From: Marinobacter sp. BGYM27
GTDB lineage: Bacteria; Pseudomonadota; Gammaproteobacteria; Pseudomonadales; Oleiphilaceae
Reading direction: 5' to 3'
Length of the DNA stretch: 64,000 nucleotides
Assembly (NCBI GenBank): GCA_025153445.1
Contig: JANZNS010000011.1
Span: forward strand, 42,807-106,806
Numbering within the stretch: the first letter of the stretch is position 1; each line of letters begins with the position of its first letter. The position numbers were made by a program, and so were the translations under genes. Positions 60,915 through 64,000 of the stretch are shown one piece after another. The notes under the pieces were generated by a model that was given only the letters and a program-made list of their open reading frames with translations, had not been told where the DNA came from and ran no database searches.

Positions 60915-63398
60915 ATGCTACCAATCGACGCCCTGTTACCCGACCTGCTCACCACTCTCGCCGACCACACCACCGTGCTGTTGCAGGCGCCACCGGGGGC
61001 CGGCAAAACCACCCGCGTACCGCTTGCCTTGCTGGATGCAACCTGGCGAGGCGATGGCCGCATTCTGATGCTCGAGCCGCGCCGTATCGCCGCCCGTGCG
61101 GCTGCCACCTTCATGGCGAAGCAACTGGGCGAGAAACCCGGCGAAACCGTCGGCTATCGCACCCGGCTGGATACCCGCGTATCCGTCCGCACCCGCATTG
61201 AAGTCGTCACCGAAGGCATTCTGACCCGCATGATCCAGCAGGACCCGGCGCTGGAAGACTATGCCGCCATCCTGTTTGACGAATTCCACGAGCGGTCTTT
61301 GCAGGCGGATCTTGGCCTGGCGCTGGTACGGGAATCTCAGCAGGCCCTGCGGGATGATCTGCGCGTCGTCGTCATGTCCGCCACGCTGGACACCGCGCCC
61401 CTGGCCAGATTGCTCGACGACGCACCGGTACTCACCAGCGAAGGCCGCGCCTACCCGGTCGACGTGCACTATCGGCCATTGCCGCCGTCTTCCCATCGGC
61501 CACCCCGGTTACCGGATCACGTGGTCGCAGTAATTCGCGAAGCACTGGCGGCTCAAACGGGCTCAATCCTCACTTTTCTACCCGGTGCCGGCGAAATCCG
61601 GCTGGTGGAGCGCCTGATTCGTCCTCATTTGCCACCCAACACCCACCTGACACCACTTTATGGCCAGTTGAAAGGTGACGAGCAGGACCGCGCGATCCAG
61701 CCTGCTCCGGAAGGCCAGCGCAAAATCGTACTGGCCACTGCCATCGCCGAAACCAGCCTGACCATCGATGGCGTGCGGGTTGTGATCGATGCAGGCCAGG
61801 CACGCCGCGCCGTGTTCGACCCCAATAGCGGCATGACCCGCCTGACCACCGGCCGGCTCTCCCAGGCCGCCGCCGAACAGCGCAAAGGGCGCGCGGGCCG
61901 CATCGAACCGGGTGTCTGCTATCGGCTGTGGAGTGAATCCGAACAGCAAGGTCTCGCGGCCTTCACCGCGCCGGAAATCCTCGAAGCCGATCTGGCCCCG
62001 CTGGCGCTGGAACTGGCGCAATGGGGCGCGCGTGATCCGGCAGATCTGGAATGGCTCAATCCGCCGCCGTCTGCTCACTGGGCCCAGGCCGTGACGCTGT
62101 TGCAATGGCTAGACCTGCTGGATAACGAAGGCGCGATCACCGAACACGGCCGGGCTGCACGGGAGCTGGGTATTCATCCGAGACTGGCGCACATGGTGCT
62201 GCTGGGACGCGAAATGAGGTATCCGGTGACGGTTGCCCGCTTGGCCGCCTTGCTGGGCGAGCGGGATTTGCTCGGCTCCCATGCCGGCGCTGATATGACG
62301 CACCGGCTGCAACTGCTGACCGGCGAGTACCGCGCCCCCAATGTCGATCGGGGCCGGCTCGATGCACTGAAGCGTGCAGTCTATAAACTACTGCCAGACC
62401 GCAAAGCCCAAGACCGGGACGACAGCCTTCCCGCCGGACGTTTGTTAGCGCTCGCATACCCGGATCGCATTGCGCGGCGCCGCCCCGGTGATGCCAGCCG
62501 TTATCAGCTGAGTAATGGCCGTGGCGCGCGTTTGCGAGATGAAGACGGGCTCGGCCAAAGCCCCTGGCTGGTGGCCGCCGAACTTGATGGCCAGACCCGC
62601 GAGTCGCAAATCTACCTCGCAGCATCTGTGGATCTGGCAGAGTTGGAAACCGATCTCGCAGCCCACATCACCCTCACCGACGACGCCCGCTGGGATGACA
62701 CCCGCGGCACCGTCACCGCTCAACGGGTAAAACGCCTCGGCGCACTCATACTCGAACAAAAAGCGTTGCCTGATCCTGGCCCGGAACAAATCCAGCTCGG
62801 CCTGCTCACCGCCGTGCGGGAAAAAGGTATCCACAGCCTTCCCTGGACCGACACCGCCCGCCAGTGGTGTGCCCGCGTACAGCACATGCGCACCCTCGAA
62901 CCGGAACACTGGCCCGACACCCGTGAACACGCCCTGCTCGAAACCCTCGAAAACTGGCTGGCCCCCTACCTCGCCGGCATCCGTAACTGGAAAGGGCTGC
63001 AACAGATCAACCTGCATGACGCGCTCAACACCCTGCTGGATTACCCCCGCCAACAGACCCTGAACCGTGAACTGCCTACCACTCTGGAAATTCCGACCGG
63101 CCAACGTGTCACGCTGGACTACACTACCGACAATGGCCCGGTACTATCGACCAAACTCCAGACCCTGTTCGGCTGGACCGAAACACCCAAACTGGCAAAC
63201 GGACGCCTGCCGGTCGTCATCCACCTGCTGTCCCCGGCCCAACGCCCACTGGCCGTAACGGCAGATCTCGCAAGCTTCTGGACGCAAGCCTACCCGGAAG
63301 TACGAAAGGAACAACGCGGGCGGTATCCAAAACACCCCTGGCCGGAAGATCCGCTAACGGCGGAGGCGAAGCTGGGCACCAAGAAATCGGGGCGATGA
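60915..63398 (+). CDS. hrpB: ATP-dependent DExH-box helicase HrpB
   Basis: HrpB is a DEAH-type RNA helicase of unclear role. The 827-residue product has Walker A QAPPGAGKTTRVPLALL (near residue 24), LEPRRIAARAAATFMAK, Walker B LFDEFHERSLQADLGLAL (DEFH, near 118), VMSATLDTAPLA, and the C-terminal motifs KIVLATAIAETSLTIDGVRVVID and QRKGRAGRIEPGVCYRLW. The HrpB C-terminal domain follows. ATG 60915 gives MLPIDALLPDLLTTLADHTTV, matching the family; an upstream start adds 10 residues. It is the last intact gene. Confidence 0.95.
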   Translation: MLPIDALLPDLLTTLADHTTVLLQAPPGAGKTTRVPLALLDATWRGDGRILMLEPRRIAARAAATFMAKQLGEKPGETVGYRTRLDTRVSVRTRIEVVTEGILTRMIQQDPALEDYAAILFDEFHERSLQADLGLALVRESQQALRDDLRVVVMSATLDTAPLARLLDDAPVLTSEGRAYPVDVHYRPLPPSSHRPPRLPDHVVAVIREALAAQTGSILTFLPGAGEIRLVERLIRPHLPPNTHLTPLYGQLKGDEQDRAIQPAPEGQRKIVLATAIAETSLTIDGVRVVIDAGQARRAVFDPNSGMTRLTTGRLSQAAAEQRKGRAGRIEPGVCYRLWSESEQQGLAAFTAPEILEADLAPLALELAQWGARDPADLEWLNPPPSAHWAQAVTLLQWLDLLDNEGAITEHGRAARELGIHPRLAHMVLLGREMRYPVTVARLAALLGERDLLGSHAGADMTHRLQLLTGEYRAPNVDRGRLDALKRAVYKLLPDRKAQDRDDSLPAGRLLALAYPDRIARRRPGDASRYQLSNGRGARLRDEDGLGQSPWLVAAELDGQTRESQIYLAASVDLAELETDLAAHITLTDDARWDDTRGTVTAQRVKRLGALILEQKALPDPGPEQIQLGLLTAVREKGIHSLPWTDTARQWCARVQHMRTLEPEHWPDTREHALLETLENWLAPYLAGIRNWKGLQQINLHDALNTLLDYPRQQTLNRELPTTLEIPTGQRVTLDYTTDNGPVLSTKLQTLFGWTETPKLANGRLPVVIHLLSPAQRPLAVTADLASFWTQAYPEVRKEQRGRYPKHPWPEDPLTAEAKLGTKKSGR

Positions 63399-63675
63399 GC
63401 ACTACCGTTATAGTGCGGTTGTTTATACAGTGTTATTGAAAGAGCAAATAATAGAGGCAGCGCGAATACAGGATGGTGATGTCTGATATTTTTAAGCTAT
63501 TGTTTTAAATAGAATTAATGAAGATAGCGTTCGATGTTTATTTGTAATAATGAAGCGGTCACGTTTGTGCAATATCGAAGCGTTCTATCTAACCACTGTT
63601 AGGCACACAGAAAGTCCCGCAGGTCGAGTTGCGGTGGTTTTTACAGGGCGATGAGAAAGTAAGCGAGGTTTATAA

Positions 63676-63879
63676 GTGGCGCAAGTTTGGATCGATGCAC
63701 TGACGTTCAACGACGGAAACACCGTAAAGCTGGCGAAAAACGACATTGTAGTCCTAGTAGGCCCCAATAATGCGGGGAAAAGCGCTACCCTTCGAGAGTC
63801 GGAGCAGCTGTTGCGTGCGAAGTCGAACAAAGGAAAAGTGATTTCGGATCTTTTCATTGGCAGGGAAGGCAACGAGGAG
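63676..63879 (+). pseudogene. AAA-type ATPase gene, cut by an insertion sequence
   Basis: A GTG at 63676 with GAGGT eight bases upstream opens a frame reading AQVWIDALTFNDGNTVKLAK, then NDIVVLVGPNNAGKSATLRE: an SMC/ABC-like Walker A near residue 29-36. About 68 residues remain before the insertion sequence at about 63880; the frame continues to 63960 only inside the IS. It resembles the start of ATPases found in defence or repair systems, but no domain beyond the P-loop is visible. The rest may lie beyond the IS. Confidence 0.75.
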
Positions 63880-64000
63880 TGTAGTGGTCAACTAATCCCG
63901 GACAGTATTTTAAGGTTTTCCTCTGCTGCAACGGGAGAAATGCTGCCGTTGAACGTATGAGGTCTTTGCTGGTTGTAGTAGTCCATCAGATAGCCACCAA
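63880..64000 (-). mobile_element. insertion sequence, IS3-like, right edge outside window
   Basis: The left end starts near TGTAGTGGTCAACTAATCCC, an IS3-type TG end, next to the cut ATPase gene. The transposase end lies just inside. The other end and any target duplication are outside the window, so the family is inferred from the transposase tail. Confidence 0.75.
63888..64000 (-). CDS. IS3-family transposase (integrase core), C-terminal 36 residues
   Basis: The minus strand reads GYLMDYYNQQRPHTFNGSIS then PVAAEENLKILSGIS and a TGA at 63890-63888. The YNxxRPH and the PxxxE segment are the well-known end of the rve (DDE) domain in IS3-family OrfB proteins. The start is outside the window. 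The whole element could be named once the rest is seen. Confidence 0.85.
   Translation of the reverse strand, partial: GGYLMDYYNQQRPHTFNGSISPVAAEENLKILSGIS

Noticed and set aside
63587..63604. Integron attC-like core motifs ATCTAAC and GTTAGGC
   Set aside because: Both fit the inverse-core and core consensus, but only four bases separate them; a real attC needs a longer spacer and inner pairs, and no integrase is present.
63880..63960. Continuation of the ATPase frame to a stop at 63960
   Set aside because: These 27 codons lie inside the IS end and antisense to the transposase, so they are not native ATPase sequence.

Overview
This window is a chromosome-origin segment of an aerobic, Gram-negative gammaproteobacterium from the Pseudomonadales/Oceanospirillales side of the class. 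The basis is gene order and family content: mnmE-yidC-yidD-rnpA-rpmH, then the origin, then dnaA-dnaN-recF-gyrB, followed by glyQS-trkHA-rsmB-fmt-def-lysM-dprA-tsaC-hemF-aroE in nearly the order known from Pseudomonas. I cannot fix the genus from sequence alone. A cytochrome c oxidase operon, lipid A and outer-membrane genes and an RND pump suggest a motile, respiring, probably marine bacterium.

Layout. 1-3873 (minus strand): mnmE (cut by the window edge), membrane insertion (yidC, yidD), RNase P protein and ribosomal protein L34. 3874-4718: the likely oriC, with DnaA boxes and AT-rich stretches. 4719-12735 (plus): dnaA, dnaN, an unexpected ABC1/UbiB-family kinase-like gene, recF carrying two perfect parS sites, and gyrB. 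12924-23666 (minus): a membrane protein, tRNA-Pro(CGG), gmhB-glyS-glyQ, potassium uptake (trkH, trkA), rsmB, fmt and def. 23993-34178 (mostly plus): lysM, dprA, tsaC, hemF, aroE, a motA/motB stator pair, a PA4642-like gene, a gamma-class carbonic anhydrase (minus), prlC and yheV. 34215-43233 (minus): an antiporter, DUF1653, DoxX, then a four-gene block encoding a periplasmic cupredoxin, a membrane GGDEF/EAL protein, a DUF3034 outer-membrane-like protein and an exported truncated haemoglobin, then an unknown gene and a MATE transporter. 43622-52332: an aa3-type cytochrome c oxidase operon with its assembly factors (Cox11, SURF1, CtaA, CtaB, Sco). 52418-58784: an MFS transporter, a TetR repressor and the RND pump it probably controls through a 26-bp palindrome. 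58930-63398: MipA/OmpV, LpxR-type lipid A deacylase and HrpB helicase. 63399-64000: AT-richer DNA with an AAA-type ATPase gene cut by an insertion sequence whose transposase runs off the window.

Most of the window is conserved housekeeping DNA. The parts most worth following are the cupredoxin-GGDEF/EAL-DUF3034-globin operon (a possible envelope gas or redox sensor feeding c-di-GMP turnover), the ABC1 kinase gene between dnaN and recF, the paired parS sites inside recF, the AcrR-like operator, and the IS-disrupted ATPase at the right edge.
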